Positions 16,401 through 26,400 of a stretch of 64,000 nt of DNA are shown here, piece after piece; within the stretch, counting starts at the first letter, position 1, and every line of letters starts with the position of its first letter. Origin of the DNA: Oscillospiraceae bacterium (GTDB lineage: Bacteria > Bacillota > Clostridia > Oscillospirales > SIG627); NCBI GenBank assembly GCA_015064635.1, contig SVRV01000001.1, positions 124,001-188,000 of the forward strand. Reading direction: 5' to 3'. A program made the translations under genes and the position numbers. The notes under the pieces were generated by a model. It had not been told where the DNA came from. It was given only the letters and a program-made list of their open reading frames with translations, and searched no databases.

Positions 16401-17360
16401 ATGGAAATATCTGTACTCGGTTGCGGAAGATGGGGAAGCTTTATTGCTTGGTATCTTTCGAAAAACCACAAAACCGTGCTGTGGGGACGTGAAGGCTCGG
16501 CTAACATAAACACAATTCTCACATCACGCTCCAACGGAACTCTTTCCTTTGGAGAAAATACTACCGTAACCACAAATCTTGATTTGGCTCTGCAAAATGA
16601 CACAGTGGTCATTTCAATAGCCTCGCAACAGCTCGGTAACTTTGCAAAAATGCTGTCCGAGAAGATTTCCGACAGCCGTGAAAAACGCTTTATACTCTGC
16701 ATGAAGGGACTTGAAGAGAAAAGCGGCAGAAGGCTTACGGAAATATTCGACACCGCTTACACAAAACCTCATAAAACAGCCGTTTGGGTGGGTCCGGGAC
16801 ACGCAGAGGACTTTGTCAAGGGAATTCCCAACTGTATGGTTATAGATTCGGCAGACGAAGGGCTCAAGGAAACTCTCGCAAAAGAGCTATCCTCTCCCCT
16901 TATCAGATTTTACGTGGGATGCGACCTTATCGGAAGCGAGGTAGGTGCGGCAAGCAAGAACGTTGTGGGAATAGCCGCAGGTATGCTTGACGGACTTGGA
17001 CTTTCCAGCCTTAAAGGAGCTCTTATGGCGAGAGGTGCGGGCGAAATATCAAGGCTTATAGCCGCAATGGGTGGTGACAGAATGTCCGCCTTCGGACTTT
17101 GCCATTTGGGAGATTACGAGGCGACGGTTTTCTCACCTCATTCTCACAACAGAGCATACGGTGAGGCTTTTGTAAAGGGTGAACCCTTCGACAAGCTGGC
17201 AGAGGGAGTTGCCACCTGCCGTGCCATGAGAGTGCTTCAGGAAAAGTACGACACGGAGCTTCCCATATGCACAGCAGTATACAGAATACTTTTTGAAAAT
17301 GCAAATACAAAAGAAACACTTGATACACTGTTCTCAAGACAAATAAAAAATGAGTTTTAA
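16401..17360 (+). CDS. gpsA: NAD(P)-dependent glycerol-3-phosphate dehydrogenase
   Basis: A 319-residue enzyme making sn-glycerol 3-phosphate for phospholipid synthesis. The N-terminal Rossmann motif is VLGCGRWGSFIAWYL. The family block usually written GPSHAEE appears as GPGHAEDFVKG. The C-terminal catalytic domain shows SEVGAASKNVVGIAAGMLDG with the conserved Lys, and LGDYEATVFSPHSHNRAYG in place of the usual LGDL...C.S..SRN. These deviations are moderate, so the annotation stands, but it is a divergent member. It begins with no gap after DUF436 and is followed 15 nt later by secA. Confidence 0.87.
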   Translation: MEISVLGCGRWGSFIAWYLSKNHKTVLWGREGSANINTILTSRSNGTLSFGENTTVTTNLDLALQNDTVVISIASQQLGNFAKMLSEKISDSREKRFILCMKGLEEKSGRRLTEIFDTAYTKPHKTAVWVGPGHAEDFVKGIPNCMVIDSADEGLKETLAKELSSPLIRFYVGCDLIGSEVGAASKNVVGIAAGMLDGLGLSSLKGALMARGAGEISRLIAAMGGDRMSAFGLCHLGDYEATVFSPHSHNRAYGEAFVKGEPFDKLAEGVATCRAMRVLQEKYDTELPICTAVYRILFENANTKETLDTLFSRQIKNEF

Positions 17361-17375
17361 GAGAAAGGGAATGAA

Positions 17376-20135
17376 ATGGGTTTAATAACTAAAATCTTCG
17401 GTACTCACAGTGAAAGAGAAGTAAAAAGAATACTGCCCACAGTTGAAAAAATAGAAGCACTGGGTGACAAATATGCCGCTATGAGCGACAGTGAGCTCCG
17501 TGCACAGACAGATATTCTCAAAGAAAGACTTGCAAAGGGTGAAACCCTTGACGATATCCTTCCCGATGCATTTGCAACGGTGAGAGAGGCATCTACAAGA
17601 GTGCTGGGAAAACGCCATTACAAGGTACAGCTTATAGGTGGTATCGTTATACATCAGGGCAGAATTGCCGAGATGAGAACAGGTGAAGGTAAAACACTTG
17701 TTGCTACCCTTCCCGCTTATCTTAATGCACTTACCGGCAAGGGTGTGCACGTTGTTACGGTAAACGATTATCTTGCAAAGCGTGACAGCGAATGGATGGG
17801 TAAGGTCTACTCCTTCCTGGGACTCAGCGTAGGACTTATAATCCACGACCTTGACAATGATGAGCGCCGCCGTGCATATGCCGCAGATATAACCTACGGT
17901 ACAAATAACGAATTCGGCTTCGACTACCTCAGAGACCACCTTGTTGCACACAAGGAGGAAATGGTTCAAAGACCTCACAATTTTGCAATCGTTGACGAGG
18001 TTGACTCGATTCTTATAGACGAAGCGAGAACTCCCCTTATCATTTCGGGACACGGTGAGAAGTCAACAGAGCTTTACGATATCGTAAACAGCTTTGTAAG
18101 AGGACTCAAGCCTCTCAAAATCAAGGAGGCAAACGACAAGGAAATCGACGAGGAGCAGGATACAAAATACGATTACATCATTGATGAAAAAGCAAGAAAC
18201 GCCACTCTTACCTCCAGTGGTGTAAAGAAGGTAGAGGAGCGCTTCAATATAGAAAACCTTGCGGATTTCGAAAATGCCGCACTTTCCCACCACGTAAATC
18301 AGGCAATCAAGGCGTGGGGTACAATGAAGCGTGATGTTGACTACGTTGTGAAGGAAAATCAGGTAATAATCGTTGACTCCTTCACAGGAAGACTTATGCC
18401 CGGCAGACGTTATTCCGACGGTCTGCATCAGGCTATTGAGGCAAAGGAAGGCGTAAAGGTAGAGCGCGAGTCAAAGACACTTGCCACCATTACCTTCCAG
18501 AATTATTTCCGACTTTACAAAAAGCTCTCGGGTATGACGGGTACTGCCCTTACAGAGGAATCGGAATTCCGTGAGATTTACTCACTGGATGTTATTGAGA
18601 TTCCCACAAACAAGCCTATGATAAGAAAGGATGCCGAGGATAAGGTATATAAAAACGGCAACGCAAAAATCGAGGCTATTCTCAATCAGATAGAGGAATG
18701 TCACAAGAAGGGACAGCCTGTGCTTGTAGGTACTGTATCAATTGACAAATCCGAGGAGCTCTCAAAGCTTCTTTCCCGCCGAGGAGTAAAACACAATGTA
18801 CTTAACGCAAAGCTTCACGATAAGGAAGCTGAAATAGTAGCCCAGGCAGGTAAGCTCGGCGCCGTAACCATCTCCACCAATATGGCGGGAAGAGGTACGG
18901 ATATTATGCTTGGCGGTAACCCCGAATATCTTGCAAAGAGTCAGCTCAGACGTGAAGGCTTCTCGGATGAGCTCATTGCCCTTGCAGACGGTGTAACAGA
19001 AACCGACAATGAAGAAATTATCGGCGTAAGACAGAGATATACCGAGCTTGTCAGTGAATACGAGAAGGATATTGCCCCCGAAGCCGAAAAAGTAAGAGCG
19101 GCAGGTGGTCTCTTTATCCTGGGTACGGAAAGACACGAATCAAGAAGAATAGACAATCAGCTTCGAGGTCGTGCAGGCAGACAGGGTGACCCCGGTGCAT
19201 CCGCCTTTTATCTCGCACTCGACGATGACCTTATGCGTTTGTTCGGAGGTCAGAGAATTGCCGGAATCGTAGACCGTTTCGGACTTGAGGACAACCAACC
19301 CCTTGACGCAAAACTTCTTTCAAATACCATAGAAAATGCACAAAAGCGTCTTGAAGGACAGAATTTTGCACGCCGACGTAACGTACTTATGTACGATAAT
19401 GTAATGAGCGAGCAGAGAAATATCATCTACGGCGAGCGTCAAGAGGTACTTGACGGTCTCGACCTTCAGGATAAGATTCACTCAATGATTGTTTCGGTTA
19501 TCAATACCAAGGTAAGCGAATGTATGGTAGGTGACATTCCCGATGAATGGAATCTTGACGAGCTCAGAAATACCTTTGCCGGACTTTTGACAACGGATGA
19601 CGACTTCAGACAGACGGGTAATGACCTTGATGCTCTTACCGCGGAATCCGTAAGCGAAATGCTTGTTGAACGTGCCAATAAGGTATATGCCGAGATAACC
19701 GAGCTCTTTGGCGAGGAGAGAATGCGTGACCGTGAAAGAGCGGTGCTTCTCAGAAACGTTGACCTCAAATGGATGGACCACATAGATGCAATGGATTCAC
19801 TCCAAAGCTCGGTAGGACTCCAGGCTTACGGTCACAAGGATCCCTTCATGGAATATAAAATTTACGGCTCACAGATGTTTGACCAGATGGTATATGACAT
19901 TCGTTGCGATACCGTCCGTCAGCTTCTTACCCGTCCCCAAAAGCCCGAGGAACCCAAGAGACAGGCTGTTGTTAAAATCGTTTCCGCAAGTCACGGCGGT
20001 GACGGCTCAACAATTAAAAAATCCCCCGTTAAGAAAACTGCCTCCGAAAAGGTGGGACGTAACGATCCCTGTCCCTGCGGAAGCGGACTAAAGTATAAAA
20101 AATGCTGCGGAAAGAACGCAGCAGACGGCGAATAA
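17376..20135 (+). CDS. secA: Preprotein translocase ATPase SecA
   Basis: A 919-residue motor that drives unfolded preproteins through SecYEG. Nucleotide-binding domain 1 has Walker [15 protein letters not shown] and the DEAD-like [16 protein letters not shown]; the preprotein cross-linking domain follows; nucleotide-binding domain 2 has [10 protein letters not shown] and [15 protein letters not shown]; the helical scaffold has [23 protein letters not shown]. The C-terminus ends with the zinc tail [16 protein letters not shown]. Length is slightly above that of Bacillus SecA. AAAGGG precedes the ATG. secD and secF are encoded separately at 34.9-37.5 kb. Confidence 0.98.
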   Translation: MGLITKIFGTHSEREVKRILPTVEKIEALGDKYAAMSDSELRAQTDILKERLAKGETLDDILPDAFATVREASTRVLGKRHYKVQLIGGIVIHQGRIAEMRTGEGKTLVATLPAYLNALTGKGVHVVTVNDYLAKRDSEWMGKVYSFLGLSVGLIIHDLDNDERRRAYAADITYGTNNEFGFDYLRDHLVAHKEEMVQRPHNFAIVDEVDSILIDEARTPLIISGHGEKSTELYDIVNSFVRGLKPLKIKEANDKEIDEEQDTKYDYIIDEKARNATLTSSGVKKVEERFNIENLADFENAALSHHVNQAIKAWGTMKRDVDYVVKENQVIIVDSFTGRLMPGRRYSDGLHQAIEAKEGVKVERESKTLATITFQNYFRLYKKLSGMTGTALTEESEFREIYSLDVIEIPTNKPMIRKDAEDKVYKNGNAKIEAILNQIEECHKKGQPVLVGTVSIDKSEELSKLLSRRGVKHNVLNAKLHDKEAEIVAQAGKLGAVTISTNMAGRGTDIMLGGNPEYLAKSQLRREGFSDELIALADGVTETDNEEIIGVRQRYTELVSEYEKDIAPEAEKVRAAGGLFILGTERHESRRIDNQLRGRAGRQGDPGASAFYLALDDDLMRLFGGQRIAGIVDRFGLEDNQPLDAKLLSNTIENAQKRLEGQNFARRRNVLMYDNVMSEQRNIIYGERQEVLDGLDLQDKIHSMIVSVINTKVSECMVGDIPDEWNLDELRNTFAGLLTTDDDFRQTGNDLDALTAESVSEMLVERANKVYAEITELFGEERMRDRERAVLLRNVDLKWMDHIDAMDSLQSSVGLQAYGHKDPFMEYKIYGSQMFDQMVYDIRCDTVRQLLTRPQKPEEPKRQAVVKIVSASHGGDGSTIKKSPVKKTASEKVGRNDPCPCGSGLKYKKCCGKNAADGE

Positions 20136-20136
20136 T

Positions 20137-21399
20137 ATGAAAAAAAGAATGCACTTTTCTTTGATATTCTGGGGAATGTTCTTTATATTCTCCCCCGACA
20201 TCAGCATATTTGACTTTCTTCCCGATGTTATAGGATGGTTTCTAATAGTGCTGGGACTTGGACGTCTGTCGGATATAGAAATGAGAGCCGACGATGCAAG
20301 ACTTCTTGCAAAGCGTATGATGCTCTTTTCTACAATAAAAGCTGTCCTGTCACTGTTCACCTTTCGATTCAGTTCGTCCGACCTTCTCCTTATCACCTTC
20401 AGCTATGCAATACTTGAAATGATAACCGTTATCCCTCTTGTAAACGATATGTTCAAAGGGCTGGATTATACGGCAATGCGTGTTGATGCGCCTCTTGATT
20501 CGGATAAGCTGAACACTGCAAAATGGTATCTATACGTTTTCTTTACAATAAAAAACGTGCTTGCCATTGCCCCTTCCACCGTTGCGCTTTTTGACAGCAA
20601 CACAACGGGAGAATTCAAGGCGGATTCATGGTTTGTGAACTTTGATGCGGCAATGCGTGTCATGATGATAATAGCATTTTTCCTGTCAACGCTTCTCTTT
20701 ATTGTCATGCTTTGCTTCTTTATTCCCTTTTGGAGAAGAATTGCAAAAAACCGTGACCTTAACGAAAAGCTCTCGGATTACAGGCAGAAAAACGTGCTTG
20801 AAATACCCGCTTGTATGGTAAGAAAGAACACCTCATTTGTGCTCTCTATGTTCATACCGGGTGTGGTATTCTTCTTTGACTTTTACCTTGACGGTGTTGA
20901 TATACTCCCAACCTTTGCGGGATTCATTATGATATTTATCGGTGCCGTCTTTGCTATGAAGCGAATGGGACATTCCTGCAAGCTTCTTGCGACAGTTTCG
21001 GCAATAGGCGGTGTAATTTCCTTTATTGCTTTTCTATACCGCTTTATTCCCCTTACCGAAAACAGCTTTATTATCGACTATGGCTTTTCATCAAAGACTT
21101 ACACTCTGCCGCTGGCGGGTGCAACGGCTGTTTTTTCAATAATAACTTTTATTCTCATATTCAAGCTTGCCGGAGAATTCAACAAGAAATACACGAAGTA
21201 TAATTTACCCGACAGCCTCACGCTTTATGTAATTGCAGGCATAATACTTTCGGGATTCGGCTTCCTCTTGTATTCCTTCCCCGACAAAAATACCACCTTT
21301 GTATTCCCCTCCCTCGTTTTCGGCTCTGCCTTTTGCGGTATGGGAGCGTACTACTTTATAAAATTAAAGAAACAGATAATTCAAGACAATAAAATCTAA
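20137..21399 (+). CDS. Multi-pass membrane protein of unknown function
   Basis: A 420-residue protein I do not recognise. It has about eight to ten hydrophobic segments, starting with FSLIFWGMFFIFSPD and DVIGWFLIVLGLGRL, and includes charged cytoplasmic-type loops such as RRIAKNRDLNEKLSDYRQK. No catalytic motif, signal peptide or repeat stands out. The FDFLPDVIGW pattern recurs in weaker form (DGVDILPTFAGFIMIFIG, about residues 240-260), hinting that the two halves may be related by duplication. It starts 1 nt after the secA stop and is followed 15 nt later by asnB. Confidence 0.75.
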   Translation: MKKRMHFSLIFWGMFFIFSPDISIFDFLPDVIGWFLIVLGLGRLSDIEMRADDARLLAKRMMLFSTIKAVLSLFTFRFSSSDLLLITFSYAILEMITVIPLVNDMFKGLDYTAMRVDAPLDSDKLNTAKWYLYVFFTIKNVLAIAPSTVALFDSNTTGEFKADSWFVNFDAAMRVMMIIAFFLSTLLFIVMLCFFIPFWRRIAKNRDLNEKLSDYRQKNVLEIPACMVRKNTSFVLSMFIPGVVFFFDFYLDGVDILPTFAGFIMIFIGAVFAMKRMGHSCKLLATVSAIGGVISFIAFLYRFIPLTENSFIIDYGFSSKTYTLPLAGATAVFSIITFILIFKLAGEFNKKYTKYNLPDSLTLYVIAGIILSGFGFLLYSFPDKNTTFVFPSLVFGSAFCGMGAYYFIKLKKQIIQDNKI

Positions 21400-21414
21400 A
21401 GGAGATAAAAAACC

Positions 21415-23268
21415 TTGTGCGGCTTTGTAGGAATGTTTAAAAACGGCTCTCTTTGTGACGAGGAGAGACTTCTTGTATCAAATATGTCAAACGCTATTGC
21501 TCACCGAGGTCCCGACGAGGACAAGGCTCTGCTGTTTGATAGCCTTGCCATAGCCTTTCGACGACTGAGCATTATCGACCTTGAAAAAGGCTCTCAGCCT
21601 TTTGTTTACGGCGAGCGATATGTTGGAATATTCAACGGCGAAATATACAACTATCTCGAGCTCCGTGACGAGCTTATCCGTGAAGGCTATGAATTCAACA
21701 CCAATTCAGAAATAGAAGTAATGCTCACTCTTTTCTCGAAAGAGGGCGAAGTCTTTATAAACAAGCTTCGTGGAATGTTTGCATTCTGCTTCTATGACAA
21801 GGAAAAGAACACAATAACGCTGGGACGTGACCCATTTGGAATCAAGCCCCTTTACTATATGAACAAGGGCGACAGTGTTTATTTTTCATCCGAGTCCAAG
21901 GCTTTTTATCTTGACCCCACTCTTGACAAGGCGAAGATAGATAAAAGCCGTCTCCAGCACTACTTTACTTATCAGTACGTGCCCGAGCCTTCCACACTTC
22001 ATCCCGATATAAAGATACTTCCCGCAGGTCATTACATGGTTTGCGACTTTTCAGCCGAAACGCCCGTGAGATGCGAGAAGTACTACACTCCCGTTTTCAA
22101 GCCTGTAAAATCGGATGATTTTGAGAAAAAGGCGGCTCTTCTCCGAGAAACGGTGGAAAGCTCGGTAAAATACCACATGATAAGCGACGTTGACGTTGGT
22201 ACATTCCTTTCGGGCGGTATAGATTCAGCGGTAATCACCGCAACCGCAAGTAAGCTCAACCCAGGTATCAAGGCATTTACAGTTGCCTTTGGTGTAAAGG
22301 AATACTCCGAGATGGATGAGGCATCGGGCATTGCAAAGCACCTCGATGTTGAGCATATCAAGCTTGTAGGCACTATTGAGGACTTCAAGCGTGCCTTTGA
22401 CAAGGTGGTATATCACCTTGACTTCCCCATGGCTGACCCCTCCACTATGGCAATATATCTCATTTGCGAGGAAGCGGCACGTCACTTAAAGGTTGTGCTT
22501 TCGGGTGAGGGCTCTGATGAGCTTTTCGGAGGATATCGAATTTATAACGAAACACTCACCTCATCAAAGATATATTCGCTTCCCGGCTTTGTAAAAGCCC
22601 CCTTGAAGCTTCTGTCAAAGATACTTCCAAACGGTGTCAGCGGAAAGCAGCTTCTTTACAGAGGTACAACTCCCCTTTCCGAGCGTTATATCGGAAATGC
22701 ATTTATATTTGACGAAAAATCAAAGCGCTCCATACTTAAAACCTGTGACGATTCGGTACACTTTACAGATATTACACGTGACCTTTACAAGGATGTTGAA
22801 GGTATGCCCGGCATCACGCAAATGCAATATGTTGATATGCATACATGGCTCAGAGGCGATATTTTGGTAAAGGGAGACCGACTCAGCATGGCTCACTCCC
22901 TTGAAGTGCGAGTACCCTTCCTTGATAAGAAGGTATTTGAGGTTGCATCAAGCCTTGCAACCGACGAGAAGCTCTCACACGGCACTACAAAATATATATT
23001 CCGCCACGCATTCCGTGACCTTGTAAATGAGGAGACCGTAATGCGTCCCAAGCTCGGCTATCCCGTACCTGTACGCAAGTGGCTGAAAGAGGACCTTTAC
23101 GATTGGGCAAAGGATATAATCGTAAACTCGGGTGCAGATGAATACATCGACAAAAAAGAAGCCCTGAGGCTTCTTGACGCACACCGTGAGGGCAAGGAGG
23201 ATAACTACCGTAAGCTTTGGGTAATACTCGTATTCCTTCGTTGGCATTCGATGTATGTCGGAAAATAA
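21415..23268 (+). CDS. asnB: Asparagine synthase (glutamine-hydrolysing)
   Basis: A 617-residue two-domain enzyme. The start is TTG, fixed because the second residue must be the nucleophilic Cys (MCGFVGMF); GGAG lies about 10 nt upstream. The glutaminase domain (2-210) has HRGPDE, NGEIYNY and the AFCFYDKE strand. The synthetase domain (about 235-500) has the ATP-binding SGGIDSAVITA and GEGSDELFGGY. It makes asparagine from aspartate, glutamine and ATP. Some members of this family instead amidate cell-wall or other acids, so the AsnB call rests on the whole-length match. Last gene of the operon, followed by a bidirectional terminator. Confidence 0.93.
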   Translation: MCGFVGMFKNGSLCDEERLLVSNMSNAIAHRGPDEDKALLFDSLAIAFRRLSIIDLEKGSQPFVYGERYVGIFNGEIYNYLELRDELIREGYEFNTNSEIEVMLTLFSKEGEVFINKLRGMFAFCFYDKEKNTITLGRDPFGIKPLYYMNKGDSVYFSSESKAFYLDPTLDKAKIDKSRLQHYFTYQYVPEPSTLHPDIKILPAGHYMVCDFSAETPVRCEKYYTPVFKPVKSDDFEKKAALLRETVESSVKYHMISDVDVGTFLSGGIDSAVITATASKLNPGIKAFTVAFGVKEYSEMDEASGIAKHLDVEHIKLVGTIEDFKRAFDKVVYHLDFPMADPSTMAIYLICEEAARHLKVVLSGEGSDELFGGYRIYNETLTSSKIYSLPGFVKAPLKLLSKILPNGVSGKQLLYRGTTPLSERYIGNAFIFDEKSKRSILKTCDDSVHFTDITRDLYKDVEGMPGITQMQYVDMHTWLRGDILVKGDRLSMAHSLEVRVPFLDKKVFEVASSLATDEKLSHGTTKYIFRHAFRDLVNEETVMRPKLGYPVPVRKWLKEDLYDWAKDIIVNSGADEYIDKKEALRLLDAHREGKEDNYRKLWVILVFLRWHSMYVGK

Positions 23269-23334
23269 GTTTTTATTACGAGAGGAGGCTTTTTTGAAAA
23301 AGTTCCCTCCCGTGCTCTCCTGAAAAACAAACAC

Positions 23335-23364
23335 AAAAAACGCTGAATTGCTTCAGCGTTTTTT
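23335..23364. terminator. Bidirectional terminator between asnB and the activase gene
   Basis: CGCTGAA (23341-23347) and TTCAGCG (23352-23358) are flanked by six As and six Ts. The spacer 23269-23431 also holds the palindrome TTGGGACAGAGTCCCAA (23405-23421), related to the one at 2256-2270. Confidence 0.88.
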
Positions 23365-23404
23365 ATGTTTACACAACCCCATTTTCAAAGTTTCTTGGCA
23401 GGGC

Positions 23405-23421
23405 TTGGGACAGAGTCCCAA
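23405..23421. repeat. Small palindrome TTGGGAC-AGA-GTCCCAA
   Basis: A 7-bp stem with a 3-nt loop, followed by an AATAAATT-type stretch. The core GGACAGAGTCC and its A/T-rich tail recur at 2256-2280, in both cases downstream of a hairpin or terminator between genes. This suggests a dispersed intergenic repeat family. Confidence 0.6.
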
Positions 23422-23431
23422 TATAAATAAA

Positions 23432-26400
23432 TTACTTAATTCTCTTCACAGCAGTTGAAAGCATAAGCTTGATACGGTTGAGCTGATTTACCTCACTTGC
23501 ACCGGGGTCATAGTCAACTGCGGCAATATTTGCATTGGGATACACCTTTTTGAGCGCCTTTATAACACCCTTACCCACTACGTGGTTGGGGAGACAGGCA
23601 AAAGGCTGAATACAAACAATATTGTCGGTTTCGTGAGTAAGAAGCTCTACCATTTCACCTGCAAGGAACCATCCTTCGCCATACTGGTTTCCGATTGAAA
23701 GGAACGGCTTTGTCATTTCGGCTATCTTTTCAATGTCAATGGGGGCAGAGAAGCGTTTGCTCTCCTTCAGTGCCTCCACAGCAGGCTTTCTCAGCCACTT
23801 CACAGCCTTGATCGCAAGCTTTGAAACAAGGTCAGCCTTCTTTGACACACCCAGATATTTGTGCTTGTATTGGTTGTTGTAGAAGCTGTAATTGAAGAAA
23901 TCGATCATGTCGGGTACGATTGCCTCTGCACCCTCTCTTTCAAGCAGTTCAACCAGATGGTTATTTGCAAGAGGCATATACTTTACAAGTATTTCGCCAA
24001 CTATTCCGACTCTCGGCTTTACTATTGTTTCGTCAAGCTCAAGAGCATCAAAGTCACGCACGATTCCGCGGCATATGTCACGGTATTTCATGTGCCCACG
24101 TGTACCCTTTATAGCTTCTATACAGATATCACGCCACTTTTCGTGAAGTGCATTCGCCGAGCCCGGAATCTTTTCATAGGGACGTGTTCTGTACAGGCAA
24201 CGCATTAACAAATCACCGTAAACTATTGCGTGAACTGCGTCAATAAGCATGCCGGGTGACAGCTTAAAGCCGGAATTCTTCTCCATTCCGTTGGTGTTGA
24301 GAGATATGACGGGAATGTGCTCAAGTCCCGCCTTTGCAAGGGCACGGCGGATAAACGCAACGTAGTTACTTGCACGGCAGCAGCCGCCCGTCTGTGTCAT
24401 AAGGATTGCAAGACGGTCGGTGTCATATTTGCCCGACAGCACCGCCTCCATTATCTGTCCCACAACAGTAATTGAGGGGAAACATGCATCGTTGTTTACA
24501 TATTTCAAGCCAACGTCAATAGCAGTGCGGTTATCGTTGTCAAGCAAAACCGCATTGTAGCCATGCTTCGTGAAAAGTGTCTTTACTATATCGAAATGAA
24601 TAGGGCTCATCTGTGGCGCAATAATGGTATAACCGCTGTCGTTCATTTCCTTGGTATATTCCTTGCGCTTGTAGGAATAGTCCCTTTTGTTTGATACAAC
24701 ACCCTCCTTACTGCGACGTTCCATTGCCGAAATAAGGCTTCTTATTCTTATTCTTACAGCACCAAGATTGTTAACCTCGTCTATTTTCAAAAGAGTATAC
24801 AGCTTACCGCTGTTTTCAAGTATTTCTCCCACCTGATCGGTTGTAACCGCATCAAGGCCGCATCCAAAGGAGTTGAGCTGAATAAGCTCCATGTCATCAC
24901 GCTTTGAAACAAAGCGTGCCGCAGAATAAAGCCTTGAATGGTAAACCCACTGGTCAACTACTCTCAAATCTCCGCCGCAAACTATGGGGAGTGAATCCTC
25001 TGTAAAGACGTTAAGTCCGTAGGAGGCAATAAGCTCGGGAATTCCGTGATTTATTTCGGGGTCAACGTGATAAGGTCTGCCCACAAGGACAATTCCACGC
25101 TCACCCGATTCGCTCATTTTATCGAGGATGCGCTTACCCTCTGCCCTTATATCATCCTTGACCTTGAGCATTTCTGCCCAGGCAAGCTTTACTGCACGTT
25201 TTACTTCGCCCGCAGGGATACTCCATTCATCCCACGCCACCTCAACAAGTCTCGACAAAACGGTCTCTTCACTTGTAAACGCAACAAAGGGACGAATATA
25301 TCTTACACTTCCGTCGCTTACCTGCTCTACGTTATTTTTAAGATTCTCGGGGTAAGAAACTACGATGGGACAGTTAAAGTGATTCTTTGCGTTTTCGTTT
25401 TCCTGACGCTCGTAGAATACACAAGGATGAAATATTGTCTTAACGCCCTCGTTTATAAGATATTGAACGTGTCCGTGAGCAAGCTTTGCGGGATAGCACT
25501 CCGATTCGGAGGGGATGGACTCCATTCCAAGCTCGTAAATCTTCCTTTCGGAAAAGGGAGAAAGCTTTACCGAGAAGCCAAGCTCATAAAAGAAGGTCGC
25601 CCAAAATGGATAATTTTCGTACATATTAAGCACTCTGGGGATACCGATAACACCACGCTTTGCCGATTCTTCCCCGTGTACGGGATAAGAAAACAGTCTT
25701 TTGCGCTTGTATTCAAAAATATTCTCCGCGCGCTTGGTCACGTCCCCCTTGCCAAGTCCCTTTTCACAGCGGTTACCCGTAATGTGACGGCGTCCGCCGG
25801 GGAAGGTGTTGACGGTGAGCATACAGTTGTTTGAACAGCCTTGACATCTGGTGCTCTTTGCTGTATATGTAAGCTCGTTTATTTCTTCAAAGGAAAGCAT
25901 TGAAGACGGTGCTCCGACATATTCGCTTCTTGCGATAAGAGCCGCACCGAATGCTCCCATAAGTCCTGCAATATCGGGGCAGGTAGCCTCAATGCCCGCT
26001 ATTTTTTCAAAGGCACGAAGCACTGCTCGGTTATGGAAGGTTCCTCCCTGAACAACTATATGTGAACCAAGCTCCTTTGCATCGGCTAATTTTATAACCT
26101 TGTAAAGGGCATTTTTTATAACCGAATAAGCAAGTCCCGCAGAGATGTCGGATACCTCCGCACCCTCCTTTTGAGCCTGCTTTACGTTGGAATTCATAAA
26201 GACGGTACATCTTGTACCCAAATCCACGGGAGCCTTTGCAAAAAGCGCCTCCTCTGCAAAGCCTTCCGCAGTATAACCGAGAGAATTTGCGAAATTTTCA
26301 ATAAATGAGCCGCATCCCGAGGAGCATGCCTCGTTGAGAAGAATATTGTCAACAGCTCCGTTTTTGAGCTTAATGCACTTCATATCCTGACCGCCGATGT

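Noticed and set aside
25046-25834. 262-codon plus-strand frame opposite the activase gene
   Set aside because: No ribosome-binding site or family signature; it lies wholly within the conserved activase coding sequence.
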